The notes under the pieces are model-generated. The model did no database searches. It saw nothing but the letters and a program-made list of their open reading frames with translations, and had not been told where the DNA came from. Below are positions 34,318 through 44,115 of a DNA stretch of 64,000 nucleotides, piece after piece. The position numbers and the translations under genes are program-made. Position 1 is the stretch's first letter; each line of letters opens with the position of its first letter. Source of the DNA: Linanthus parryae (taxonomy: Eukaryota; Streptophyta; Magnoliopsida; Ericales; Polemoniaceae); NCBI GenBank assembly GCA_023055425.1, contig JALGPY010000005.1, forward strand, positions 83,245,495 to 83,309,494, read 5' to 3'.

Positions 34318-35330
34318 TCAATCCAATCGGTAAGCCACTTCCCCAATCTTCTCTATGACATCATATGGTCCAATGAACTTCGGGCTTAACTTCCCTTTCT
34401 GATTGAACCTCATGACTCCTTTAATAGGCGAAACTTTAAGAAGTGCCTTTTCTCCAATTTGAGATTCCAATGGTCTCCTTTTCTGATCAGCGTATGACTT
34501 CTGTCTACCCTGGGCTGCTTTCATTCGCTGCCGGATAAGTCTCACCTCATCTGTCATCTCTTCAATTAGTTGTGGACCAATTACTATTGTCTCGCTTATG
34601 TCATTCCAACACAATGGTGTTCTACACTTTCTTCCATACAAAGCTTCGTGTGGTGCCATTCCATTCCTGGCATGGTAACTTTTTTTGCAGGAGAATTCTA
34701 TCAAAGGTAATCTATCAACCCATGAACCTGGAAAGTCAATAACACAAGATCATAGCATATCTTCAAACGTCTGAATCGTCCTTTCGGTTTGTCCATCCGT
34801 GGCAGGGTGGAATGCCGTGCTGAATTTCAACTGTGTTCCCAATGCCTCCTGGAGTGCTTTCCATAAGAGAGAAAGAAAGTAGGGATCTCTGTCGGAAACT
34901 ATAGAGCTTGGTACTCCATGGTATCTGACAATGTTCTTCATATACGCATCGGCTCTTTGTTCCATATTCCATGTGTCTTTCATCGGAATGAACCTTGCTG
35001 TCTTGGTCAATCTGTCAACTACGACCCAAATCTGATTCAGTTCATTCTTCGATGTCGGTAAAGCAGTCACAAAATCCAGCGAAATTGAATCCCAGTTCCA
35101 AACTGGAATATCTAATGGTTGAACTAAGCCTCCCATTCTCTTTTGTTCAAACTTCACCTTTTGACAAGTTAGACATTTTGCCACAAATTCTGCTACCTAC
35201 CTTTTCATGTTGGGCCACCAAAATGTCTTCTTAAGATCTTTATAGAGTTTGTCACCCCCTGAATGTACAAAGTAGGGTGTGTTATGCGCTTCACGCATCA
35301 ACTTCTCCTTGTTTTCCGTACACTTGTGTG
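34318..35330 (-). pseudogene. pol: Integrase of element A
   Basis: From 35330 downward: a zinc-binding module with HNTPYFVHSGG (about 35285) and CLTCQ (about 35170), the catalytic core ISLDFVTALP, VSDRDPYF, DGQTERT (the three acidic residues are all present), and the C-terminal GPYDVIEKIGEVAYRL. Breaks: an in-frame TAG in MKR*VAEF near 35202; a frame break between 34750 and 34704, where CDILGSWVDRL-type sequence is interrupted; and a terminal TGA at 34318. Family-typical length otherwise. Confidence 0.8.
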
Positions 35331-35623
35331 GTAACACCATCTCCCTTTGTAGCGGATTCTTCCATCTTCATGGATATTGAAATCCTTTGCCTGACCTTCT
35401 GTAATCTTCTTCTTTATCCTTTCCAATTTCACATCTCCTGGCTGGTTACTCCTTATCTTTTCTAAGACATCTGGCAAAACTATCATATTACGATGGATAT
35501 TCTTTATTCCACCTTGATCCACCACTTCAATTTCGAGCTTTCGGAACTCTCGATATAGCCGATCTGGCAAAACTAGCATTGTATCTAAAGTATGGCTCGA
35601 TTTTTGGCTTAACGCATCTGCTA
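35298..35623 (-). pseudogene. pol: RNase H-integrase connector of element A
   Basis: Minus frame 35579-35298 encodes a charged connector (QPGDVKLERIKKKITEGQAK, DGRIRYKGRWC) typical between RNase H and integrase in chromoviruses. Frameshifts separate it from both neighbours (35624 and about 35330). Confidence 0.6.
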
Positions 35624-36746
35624 CTACGTTTGCCTTCCCTTCATGGTTTGGATACGCAAATCATAATCCTTTATGATCTCCAACCAACGTATTTTCCTGT
35701 TGTTTAGCTCTTTCTGCGTGATCATGTACTTGAGACTGCTGTGGTCAGTATACAATCTACAACCAACGTCTTTGCCTGTTGTCTGGAATGCTTCTTCACA
35801 ATCTTCGCCCCACTGATACTTTACCGTCTTCTTGGTTAGCGTAGTCAGCGGTCTAGCGATCTTCGAGAAATCTTTTACAAAACGCCTGTAATATCTTGCT
35901 AATCCTAGAAAACTTCTTATTTCTGACTCATTCTTCGGAGTAGGCCAATCCTTAACTGCTGAAATTTTTCCAGGATCCACGGATATCGCTTCCTTGGAGA
36001 TTATGTGACCCAGAAATGGAACATGTTTTATCCAAAACTCACACTTGGAGAGCTTAGCATACAACTTCTCATGTCTCAATGTTTCTAACACTTCTCTGAG
36101 ATGTTCTTCGTGTTCTTCCTCGCTCTTTGAGTAAACGAGGATGTCATCAATAAAGACGACCACGAACCGATCCAGATATGTTCTCATAACACCATTCATT
36201 ACGTCCATAAATACTGCAGGTGCATTGGTCAGACCAAAAGGCATAACAGTAAACTCATAATGTCCATACCTCGTTCTAAAGGCTGTCTTCGAGATGTCCT
36301 TATCGGCTACCCAAAGCTGGTGATACCCTGATCTCAAGTCTATCTTTGAGAAAACGCTCGCCTCTTGCAACTGATCGAACAAGTCGTCAATTTCGGGGTA
36401 AAGGGTATTTGTTCTTCATCGTTGCGCTGTTCAACTCTCTATAGTCAATGCACAACCTCAAGCTTTCGCCTTTCTTCTTCACAAACAATACTGGTGCTCT
36501 CTAAGGGGAAACACTCGGCCTTCTGTAACCCTTTTGAAGTAGATCTTGCAACTGATCCTTTAGTTCTTTCAACTCTACTAGTGCCATTCTGTACGGTGCC
36601 TTTGAGATTGGAGCTGTTCCAGGTGCTAAGTCCATAGTGAATTCAATCTCCCTTCTAGGTGGCATTCCTGGAATCTCGTCCGGGAATACATCGGGAAAGT
36701 CTTTGACTATTGGTATCTCTTCTAGCATGTTCTCCTTCTTAGACAT
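35624..36746 (-). pseudogene. pol: Reverse transcriptase and truncated RNase H of element A
   Basis: 36746-36501 gives the RT N-terminus ([33 protein letters not shown]) ending at a TAG near 36501; a frameshift joins it to 36382-35624, which has [26 protein letters not shown] and the active-site box VVFIDD at residues 75-80. Downstream, [17 protein letters not shown] and [11 protein letters not shown] are intact. RNase H is almost absent: EDCEEAFQ jumps at residue 200 to [14 protein letters not shown], removing roughly 90 residues including the first catalytic Asp and the Glu. The frame stays open across the junction. Confidence 0.85.
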
Positions 36747-36755
36747 GTCTTGGAC

Positions 36756-37531
36756 TTAGCACAAATAAGCACTATTCCCCTTCTTCACTTGGTTGACTAT
36801 GGTCAAAGCTGACACTAGTCGGATACATGGTTCTTTCGTGATGCCACGGTTGGAAACCTTTTCTCCCTTTGGACCTTTAAGCCTAATCTTCTGATCGTGA
36901 CAGTCTATAACTCCTCGATATTTACCCAGCCAATCCATTCCCAATATAACATCTATTCCCCAAGATCAAATTGTGTTAGATTCACCGACAAGGTACTAGC
37001 CTAAATCTTAACTTCTACCCTTTCAAAAATGGCGTCACACACTGTTACGTGACCGGTTGGGGTAGCTACAGGGATAGATATTCTAGACGGCTTATTGAGA
37101 CTCAAATTTTCCACAAATGATGATGAAATAAATGAATACGATGCTCCCGAATCAAATAGAGTAAATGCTGGATGATCATGGACAAGAAATGTACAAGTGA
37201 CTACTCCATTTGCTGCTTCCGCTTCAGTCCTGCTCATGACAACGATCGTTGCAACATTCTCGTTCTGCGTTGTGGTTCCTGGCGTACCGGTTCCATTGTT
37301 GCTGTTGGCATTAGCCGGAGCGTTGTTGTTCCTATTCCCGTTCTGAACTCCATTGTTCCTTCCATTGCCCTGGTTGTTCACTTGCTGCCTGCCATAATTT
37401 TTGCCTCCATTATTTTGGTTGTTGTAGTTCCCATAGTTCCTGTTTCCGCCCTGATAGTTGTTTTTGAACCGTTGGTTCCCTTGATAATTTCCTCCCTTGT
37501 TCGCATGTGGGTTCCCGTTTGGTTTCGATCG
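36756..37531 (-). pseudogene. pol: Protease and Gag tail of element A
   Basis: Continues the Gag frame after the stop at 37532: an Asn/Gly/Gln-rich linker, then an aspartic protease with FTLFDSGASYSFIS (catalytic Asp near 37153) and SRISIPVATPTGHVTVCD. It stops at 37001; a frameshift leads to 36944-36756 with MGMDWLGKYRGVIDCHD, the conserved protease C-terminal part (usually D-V-I-L-G-M-D-W-L). Confidence 0.75.
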
Positions 37532-38479
37532 TCACTCATACGCACGATGACCCTTTTTGCCGCAGTTGTGGCACGTGACAGGGTTTCCTTGACAGGATTT
37601 TCTTGGATGATTCTTTTGACACCTCTTGAAGATATAACGGCGAGGTTGATCATCTTCATTGTTCTGCTTGTTACCACGGTACTGACCCTGGTTACTTCCT
37701 CCATGGTTGGGCTTAAACCTCTTGTCCTGACTACCTTGGTTGATCCTATTTTGATTGTTGCCAAAACCTCCAGCGTTCTCAATATTGCGCTTTCCACGCT
37801 TCTCATCTTGCGCCTCTTGAATGCGCCAAACGGCTGCAGATCTATCATATGCCTCCTGAAGAGTATCATACGTTCTGCACATCAAGTCTTTCTGGAGATG
37901 AAGTTCGAGACCAGACATGAACTTCCTAACTTTGGTCGCCTCATCAGGCATCAGTTGACCTGCGAATGGGGATAGTTCCATGAACTTCTTGAAGTACTCG
38001 GTCACAGAACCGTTCCCCAATGTCATATTCACGAAGTCTATGAACTTTTGATCCTGGACATGGTCTGGATAGAAGCAAGTGCGAAGTGTAGTGTGAAGAG
38101 CCTCCCAATTGAAATTGGGTTGAGCCAAAAAGTTCTGACGCGTGCTCCTCCACCATATACTAGCTTCATTCTTCAGGTAGAATGCCGCGGAAACAACCTT
38201 GCGGTTCTCGGGGCCTTCAACTAGCTCAAGGATCTTATCCATCTCATCGATCCAGTTTTCGAGCTCAACAGGATCCTCATTGCCTGTAAAGTTCCCAGGC
38301 TTCATGTCAGCCACTTTCTTCGCCCAGTTAGCTGCATTCAGTTCTCCTTGGTTCATGTGATGAGCCATTTGAGCAAATTGAGCAAATAATTGCTCCATGT
38401 TGTTGTTGTTGTTATTTGGTGCTGCCATTGGTACCTGACGATTTCTCCTGGTGTAGTATTGATGTGGTCTATCAGTCAT
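37532..38479 (-). CDS. gag: Gag of element A
   Basis: 315 codons from ATG at 38479. The capsid part has ELENWIDEMDKILELVEGPE, AAFYLKNEASIWWRS and LTLRTCFYPDHV-like motifs of Ty3/gypsy Gag (retrotrans_gag). A Lys/Arg/Asn-rich nucleocapsid follows. The zinc knuckle CHNCGKKGHRAYE ends at a TGA exactly where the last Cys of the CX2CX4HX4C motif belongs, so one base change both terminates the protein and destroys the knuckle. The frame beyond the stop is open and encodes the rest of Gag and the protease. Confidence 0.8.
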   Translation of the reverse strand: MTDRPHQYYTRRNRQVPMAAPNNNNNNMEQLFAQFAQMAHHMNQGELNAANWAKKVADMKPGNFTGNEDPVELENWIDEMDKILELVEGPENRKVVSAAFYLKNEASIWWRSTRQNFLAQPNFNWEALHTTLRTCFYPDHVQDQKFIDFVNMTLGNGSVTEYFKKFMELSPFAGQLMPDEATKVRKFMSGLELHLQKDLMCRTYDTLQEAYDRSAAVWRIQEAQDEKRGKRNIENAGGFGNNQNRINQGSQDKRFKPNHGGSNQGQYRGNKQNNEDDQPRRYIFKRCQKNHPRKSCQGNPVTCHNCGKKGHRAYE

Positions 38480-39491
38480 AATCCCTACACTATAGCCTAT
38501 TGTATTACTTATAAAGTATCAAGATGTATAAATAATCATGCATACATGGCATGTAGTGCACAATTAAACAAGTAATGTCACACAGTGATCGTCATCTAAA
38601 TCGATTACACATACATCTACACATGGGCTGATCACGTCTCATTTCGTCATCCTTCTACAAAAATTGTGAAAATGATCAATCGGACAGGTAAAAATTATGA
38701 ATTTTGGTGTGCAGCAACCTATCTGATTCTACTTTCATAAAGAAGAATCAACTCAAAATCAATAATAGAACTCAAGATGCACATGAAATACTACAACTTC
38801 TGTCACAAACCACCAGAACAGAAACTTTGACTTTGAAAAGCCTTAAGCTGACATTAAAATTCTCAAAATGAGCTAGGATTTCACCCTGAGTTAGCCAAAC
38901 GTGTCTACACTTTGCAATTCTTAAAGATCTGGAAGATAGGTAAACGTCAAAAATACTAAAGCTAGTCACTTTGCAATTCTGCTACTGAACCACCAACTTT
39001 GAAAATTCGTAGCTAAGTCTCCAGAGCTCATATACGGCTGAAATGTTTTTGGGAGATACCTAGGTATGTCTACTTTCTGGGAAAAGTTCAGGGAAAAATA
39101 ACTCCAACATTAAATACGTCTTCTACAACAAAAACTCACTGCTGCGCAGAATCAACAACACCAAAAATCAAAGTTTTCGCGTTCTCACTCCATGATCACT
39201 TTCTATACACTTAATCAATGCAAACAATACACAAGGAAAACTTAATTCTTCAAATCATACTCCAAATTAATAAAACATAATTCATTAAACTCCCAAATTG
39301 GGTCCTCCAAATATGAGCATTATTCATCATCCTAAAGCAAAACACTAAAAAATTTAACTCTAGCCCAAAAGTGACTATTCGAAAATCATTCGAAAAACTT
39401 CAAAGTATTGCTTGGCATCATAGCCTTATTCAAACAAATAATAAAACTCAAAATGCATCAAGTCTAGGAAATATAAAGAATTCTAACAAGC
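38480..39491 (-). other. Leader between extra ORF and gag in element A
   Basis: About 1 kb with no sustained frame on either strand; AT-rich, no repeats noted. Confidence 0.5.
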
Positions 39492-40124
39492 TTAATCCTT
39501 GTCCTCATCGCTTTCATCCAACTCTTCCTCTTCATCGGCATCATACTCGTGCTCTTCATCTTCACTCGGGTCTTCTTCACTCTCTTCATACTCCATGGGA
39601 TCTTCCTCAATCTCGGGGTATTCATTGAAATCATCCATTGGATCCTCTTCGACTACCTCATCGTCACTAGAGTCTATAACGATCACTTCTTCATCATCAC
39701 TAGGTTCTATAACTATCACCTCCTTGGCTTCAATATTATGATTCACTTTAATAACCGTATAGTCTTGCTACTTCATGTGAACCTCCATCAGTAATTTGAA
39801 TATGAAATCGGCGCTCACAAACCATTCGCCTTGGTAGAGATAGTACCTAGAGTTCATTCTGTTGAAATTGTCCATGAGATCGCTATACTTTGCTATAATG
39901 TCTCCAAACATATGTCCCATAGGAAGTGCTTTCACCATACAATATGCCTGAATAGCTGGATTACGGTACCGAGGAAACTCCAATGCAACAAACCTTTTCT
40001 CACAATACTGAACGACGCGATCACGAAAAGTCGTGAGATCTTCACCCTCGACCCAAGGTGTCACAACTGGGTGCTTCTTAACGGGCAACACACGTTTCGT
40101 AGCGGTGGTTTTGGTTACGTCCAT
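39492..40124 (-). pseudogene. Extra acidic ORF upstream of gag in element A, with SUMO-interaction-like motifs
   Basis: Starts at ATG 40124 and is one frame of 211 codons to the stop at 39492, broken only by a TAG at 39768-39770 (MEVHMK*QDYTVI). Residues 1-118 form a mixed, probably folded part (GEDLTTFRDRVVQYCEKRFV, LPMGHMFGDIIAKYSDLMDN, YYLYQGEWFVSADFIFKL). The C-terminal part is strongly acidic and holds VIVIEPSDDEE (39719-39687) directly followed by VIVIDSSDDEV (39686-39654): an 11-residue tandem repeat in which each unit matches the consensus of a SUMO-interaction motif (hydrophobic V/I-x-V/I-V/I then Ser/acidic). A Glu/Asp-rich tail follows. Same strand as gag, 1 kb upstream. No known domain recognised; function inferred only. 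Confidence 0.65.
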
Positions 40125-40540
40125 CTACAAAATAAAACAATTCCTTAAGTCTCTTGCTCCACAAATATATGTCGTAAACAAAATGACTACTCTTCGTAAA
40201 CTAATAAATATTCCCAAGACTCCAAATTGATAATCACAAGACTCTTGAAGCAATTTCTCAACAACATGCCTTAAAATTAGGCTTCCAACCTGAACTCCAA
40301 TTGAACGCCTCAACAATCCAATCTCTTAGTATCTTGGATAGGCTAAGGCTCTTAGTTAGGAATGGATGGGTGAAAATACTTGATTTCTATCCTATATTAT
40401 AAACACTTACACATAATAGTTTATCCATACTACCCCAAATTACCACGGCTTGTCAAATTTTAATTACTTTTCTTATATTCATTTTAGTTACCCTAACAAG
40501 TTTCGATTTCCTTTTTAAAAAGTCTGGCTGTCATACCACC
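40125..40540 (-). other. 5' leader and degenerate PBS of element A
   Basis: The minus strand directly after the LTR end (ggtgttaca at 40541) reads ggtggtatgacagccaga. TGGTATGACAGCC resembles the initiator-Met PBS TGGTATCAGAGCC with altered middle bases. The rest is non-coding. Confidence 0.55.
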
Positions 40541-42861
40541 TGTAACACCCCCAGATGGCCCAAGCCGGAGGCCCGGGGATGTCACTCCGTACCCGAGGTT
40601 AAACCCGGATACAAGGATATTTTATAACATGGTTCTCGAGAAAACACATCCACAATGATAATTCAAACTAATTAAAACTATCCATTATTAATATCCAAAT
40701 TATTCTAGCCTCAAACCGGACATAAAGCAAACTAAGGTGTTTGAAATACTAAAGATTACAAATTTAAAATAAAAAATACTAGTGATCCATATGATGATAC
40801 GCATCCCTTCTAGGCCGGATAACCATCCTCTAAACATGTGGTGTGGAATCAAAAAGAAACACCACATTACAAAATCAGCATGAAATACTGGTATATAAAC
40901 ACCCAAACATGTAAAATGATGATGGGATAGTTATAAAACAAAGTCTCATTTATAAGTAAGAGTTTTTCTCAAAACGCAACTGAAATAAATTTGACACTTG
41001 TAGGAAAACTTGAAAGTTCCCAATTCCATAATATTTCCAAACCAATTCCATAATCATTAGGAAATCCAAAATCACATATTAATTCTTTTCCATTAACAAA
41101 ACCAAAATCCATCATTATTAATTCGTTGTGACGGGAGAAACCAAACCATCTCGCAAGCATCCAAGACCTTAAGTGTCGACACCCCCACCCCCCAAAGACT
41201 TCTGGCGGCCAGAGGAGTGAGTACAGGGAGCTATCCGGGGACTTGCAACCGGATAAAATAAAATAAATTGAAACGGAAGACCGAAGTCAACACGCCCAAT
41301 GCCCATAGTAACCAATAATAAATGGCCCCGCACAACTCTTCCACTTTACGTATTAATTCATTGTTATTATAATGATGATATTTTCAAGAAGCATTTTACA
41401 AGTAAAAAATCACATATTGCATGTCACATCACATAAACACATTTTGAGACGTAAAGAAATACAAGAATTTATTTGTGACGAAGGACTTAAGCACACTGGG
41501 CCTGGCATGTTTACTTACCTCAAAGCAAATTCAACTATTGCAAATCAGTCGAACTCGATGGACTCGTCGTCGAAGAACTCGTCACCTACACGTAACAATG
41601 CCCTAATTAAACATAATACTCTAGCAATATAATTGCTATACTATCTACATGCATATGACACTTGACGGTTTATGTTTCTAACACCAACCCAACATCCCAC
41701 TTAATTCATACTTCAAAACCAAACCCAAAATCTTGCCCCAAAATCCTATAACCTAATGTGTACAGAACCTAACATAACTTCACCAATTTTATTTCTCAAT
41801 CTTCCCAAACAAATCATGGCTCAAAAACCAGTCTCATTAGATTCAAAACACTCTTAATAATAAGTTAAGCCTCAAACGGATCCGGATTTCGATTTCTCGA
41901 TCAGAAGATATGCTCGTTTTAAGTTTCCAATTTCACTCAAAATACCCATACGGGAATTATCAATTTTCATACAACTCAACTCCAAAACGTCTAGTTAATC
42001 CCGTATTCAAACAAAAACTAATGTAACATGAATAACCATATAAAATCATGTTACTATCCACATACTATGATCATATAATCACCCAAATCGCTTAATCAAA
42101 CGTCTCTTCCATAACTAGCGTTTTTCCCACAAATTAAGAACATGATTAAACCAAAACTTGATGATTAATCCTACGACTTCAAGAATGATGAAACCGATAA
42201 TATGAATCTGATAATTGAAGATCACATACAACGTACATGAATCATAAACAAGTGATCAAGAGAACAAAAGAAATCAAGAGAAAAAGAAAAAAAAAAAAAA
42301 AAACAAAACTAGCTCAAATATGCCGCCCATGGAGGTCGGATGGGAAGAGAGAGAGACAGACGGAGAGAGAGAAAGAAAAAGAGAAAGAAAGAAAATGAAA
42401 AATAGATAGAGAGAGAGAGAGAGAGAGATATACCTGCTCGGAGGGAGAGAGAGGCGGCGGCGGTGGTGTGGCTGCCGTCGGGCAAGAGAGAGGGAGCCGA
42501 TAGAGAGAGGGGGTCGGGTGAGAGAGGGATAGAGATGAGAGAGATAGAGAGAATAGGGAGAGTGAGGGGTTTATGAGAGTTGAAAAAAAAATCAACTTCA
42601 TAAGGAAGGAAACCCTCCTGAATTAGGAAACTTTACGTAGGAAGAAAAGTTGGGTCAAAAGACACCTTTTCCCCCTTAGTTTAGCCAAAAAGACAACGAC
42701 CTCCCCCAAACTCAAGTAAAAGACACTAAAACTTTTATATTAAAGTCACAAAAATCCCCCAAACTCTCGTAATTATTATAATCAACTCTCGACAATTAAA
42801 TCAACTCCCCAACACTTACAATAATATCACAAAATACCCAGTCACAAAACGGGGTATTTTA
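40541..42861 (-). repeat. 5' LTR of element A
   Basis: 2321 bases, TGTAACACCCCC on the plus strand at the left. The right end reads ggggtatttta instead of gggtatttca, so the outer dinucleotide is TA instead of CA (TA... instead of TG... in element orientation). Contains ga-rich microsatellites at 42344-42429. Several percent different from the 3' LTR, so older than C. Confidence 0.85.
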
Positions 42862-42903
42862 GATTGTCTCTTTAACCCTGAACCGAGATCCCAGGTTGTT
42901 TCA
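42862..42903 (+). repeat. TSD of element A (right copy) and 3' terminus of element E LTR
   Basis: gattg at 42862-42866, then tctctttaaccctgaaccga ... gttgtttca, identical in layout to 17885-17924. This is the last 37 bases of E. Confidence 0.9.
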
Positions 42904-43768
42904 AAAGATGATAGAAAATTTGCTTCTGTCGTGTGTTTTCTTAAAAGAAGAGATATGTAGGTAGGTGAAGAAGAAGATGGTGGTGCGAGTCTCATGGGAC
43001 TCTTTTCTGTTGAAGAACTAGAGAGATTGAGATGGACATAGATAAGTGAAGAAGAAGAAGAAGATGATGAAAAGAATTTCATGAATTCCCCTTTTATGGA
43101 AACAAATAGAGAGATTACGGTGATTGAATTTTCATGAATATTGGTGAGAAACACAAGTCCGCCATGTGTGTCAAAATAGATTTATACGGAGGAAGGATTA
43201 GTAGAAATGGATATCTACAAGGGTGATTGGGTAATTTGACTCTTCCATCCTTTTTTGTTTGACTGAAAGGTTACTATCACCCAATTTTTTCTTTCTTCAA
43301 ATGCCCGAATGGCCAACTTCACCCATTTCTTTCTTTTGTTTTGTTTGTTTTCTGTTATAAACTTTCACCAGTTACGTGACCTGGGGCCTTTCTATCATTT
43401 TATTGCATGTCTTTTATTTCTTTCTCGGATTCTTACTTTGTTTCTTTGTTTTTCTTTTTCTGTTCATTTCATGTGACACAAGTCACTTTCACCCCTACTT
43501 TATTTTGACTTTTTTGTTGTTGATTTTCATTTTGATTGAATGGTGTTTTTTTTTATTATTATTTCTTCTTTTCAGAAAACCGAAGAGAGTAGATTTTTAA
43601 TTTCTCGAATGTCATTTTTTTTAAAGTTTTTATTTTTCAATTTTTTTTAATATGTAATATATAGCAGAGATTAGCTTAAAATAACATCGCTTCTAGTGAA
43701 AATTTATCTACTCAATTAAATATAATTATCATTTTTCTTATCATAATTAATCACATTTTCTTTTATAG
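42904..43768. other. Non-LTR sequence between element E and candidate exon
   Basis: About 865 bases not belonging to any recognised element. The left part is ga-rich on plus (tc-rich on minus), including a tc-trinucleotide run, and the minus strand has TATAAAT at about 43180-43186 followed 25-35 bases later by a possible start site; this could be a promoter plus 5' leader of a gene on the minus strand, cut off by E. A Ser-rich minus frame with ATGs at 43154, 43082 and 42996 runs into E. The right part (43250-43768) is T-rich and intron- or spacer-like, ending cattttcttttatag. Confidence 0.35.
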
Positions 43769-44115
43769 AATCCGCTAGTTACCCCAGGTTCTGTTCCAAA
43801 ACTGGTTCGAGGATCTTCAGGAAATAGTCCTGATTGCAACGGGGCGAAAAAGAAAATGTGTGCACCAGGCGAACTCAATATGAAGATCTCTATTATAACT
43901 CGTCCTGAAAAGAATTTGATTCATTGTAAGCTCAAGGGTAAAAAAGATGAAGCTTCAAGTTTGAAGGAGGTGAAAGAGCCTCAGCTAGATCACAATCTTG
44001 TGGGTTCTCAAGCACCACGAAGGAGTCCGATATGTTGTGAACTCAGAGGAGGAAGGAGTTCATGGAGATCCACTACATCAGAGGACAGTATAGGTGGTTC
44101 ACAGGTTTCTGGCAT
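43769..44115 (+). pseudogene. Candidate host exon, 5' part, interrupted by element F
   Basis: Begins after a plausible 3' splice site (cttttatag at 43760-43768). Open in the same frame from NPLVTPGSVPKLVRG through KKKMCAPGELNM, TRPEKNLIHCKLKGKK and SWRSTTSEDSIGGSQVSG to the TSD ggcat at 44111. The codons make a hydrophilic, basic protein segment with no domain I recognise. The frame continues across the empty site into 56564, for 18 more codons to a TAA at 56616-56618. Coding use and lack of similarity to retroelements suggest a host gene or gene fragment, but a captured or unknown repeat is not excluded. Confidence 0.45.
44111..44115. repeat. TSD of element F, left copy (ggcat)
   Basis: ggcat here and at 56559-56563, immediately outside TGATG...TATCA LTR ends. 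Confidence 0.9.

Larger units (their letters stand above)
22896..42861 (-). mobile_element. Element A: Tekay/Del-type chromovirus with extra ORF upstream of gag
   Basis: Flanked by a 5-bp TSD and bounded by LTRs at 22896-33782 (interrupted by B and C) and 40541-42861. In minus orientation the order is 5' LTR, PBS, extra ORF (40124-39492), Gag, protease, RT, truncated RNase H, integrase, chromodomain-like tail, PPT, 3' LTR. The integrase C-terminal extension with HVSQLKKYVPNPSHV and a chromodomain-like ATWEAEDDMRKKY indicates a chromovirus; long TGTAACACC LTRs fit Tekay/Del. Several stops and frameshifts and an RNase H deletion make it inactive. Confidence 0.85.
9826..42903 (+). mobile_element. 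Element E: Tekay/Del-like Ty3/gypsy element without coding capacity, host to all other insertions here
   Basis: Two copies of a long LTR flank a 1.25-kb internal region. The 5' copy is represented by 9826-10263 and 15535-17924; the 3' copy by 19179-22895 and 42867-42903. LTRs start TGTAACACCCC and end GTTGTTTCA. A TGGTATCAGAGC PBS follows the 5' LTR at 17928. The TGTAACACC start, very long LTRs and initiator-Met-type PBS suggest the Tekay/Del clade. Insertions T and K lie in the 5' LTR, and A (with B and C) in the 3' LTR. The start of the 5' LTR lies left of element T, outside the window, so E's TSD cannot be tested. Confidence 0.75.

Noticed and set aside
37172..37975. 267-codon plus-strand frame
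   Set aside because: It is the antisense of the Gag and protease coding sequence of element A; composition (Val/Ile/Leu runs) reflects the Asn/Gly-rich code on the other strand.
39499..39741. Plus-strand Ser-rich frame
   Set aside because: Mirror of the acidic Glu/Asp codons of the extra ORF on minus; no start or support of its own.
42816..43154. 112-codon minus frame with Ser run
   Set aside because: Not called as a gene because it crosses from unassigned DNA into the E LTR and A LTR; kept only as part of the promoter/leader observation.
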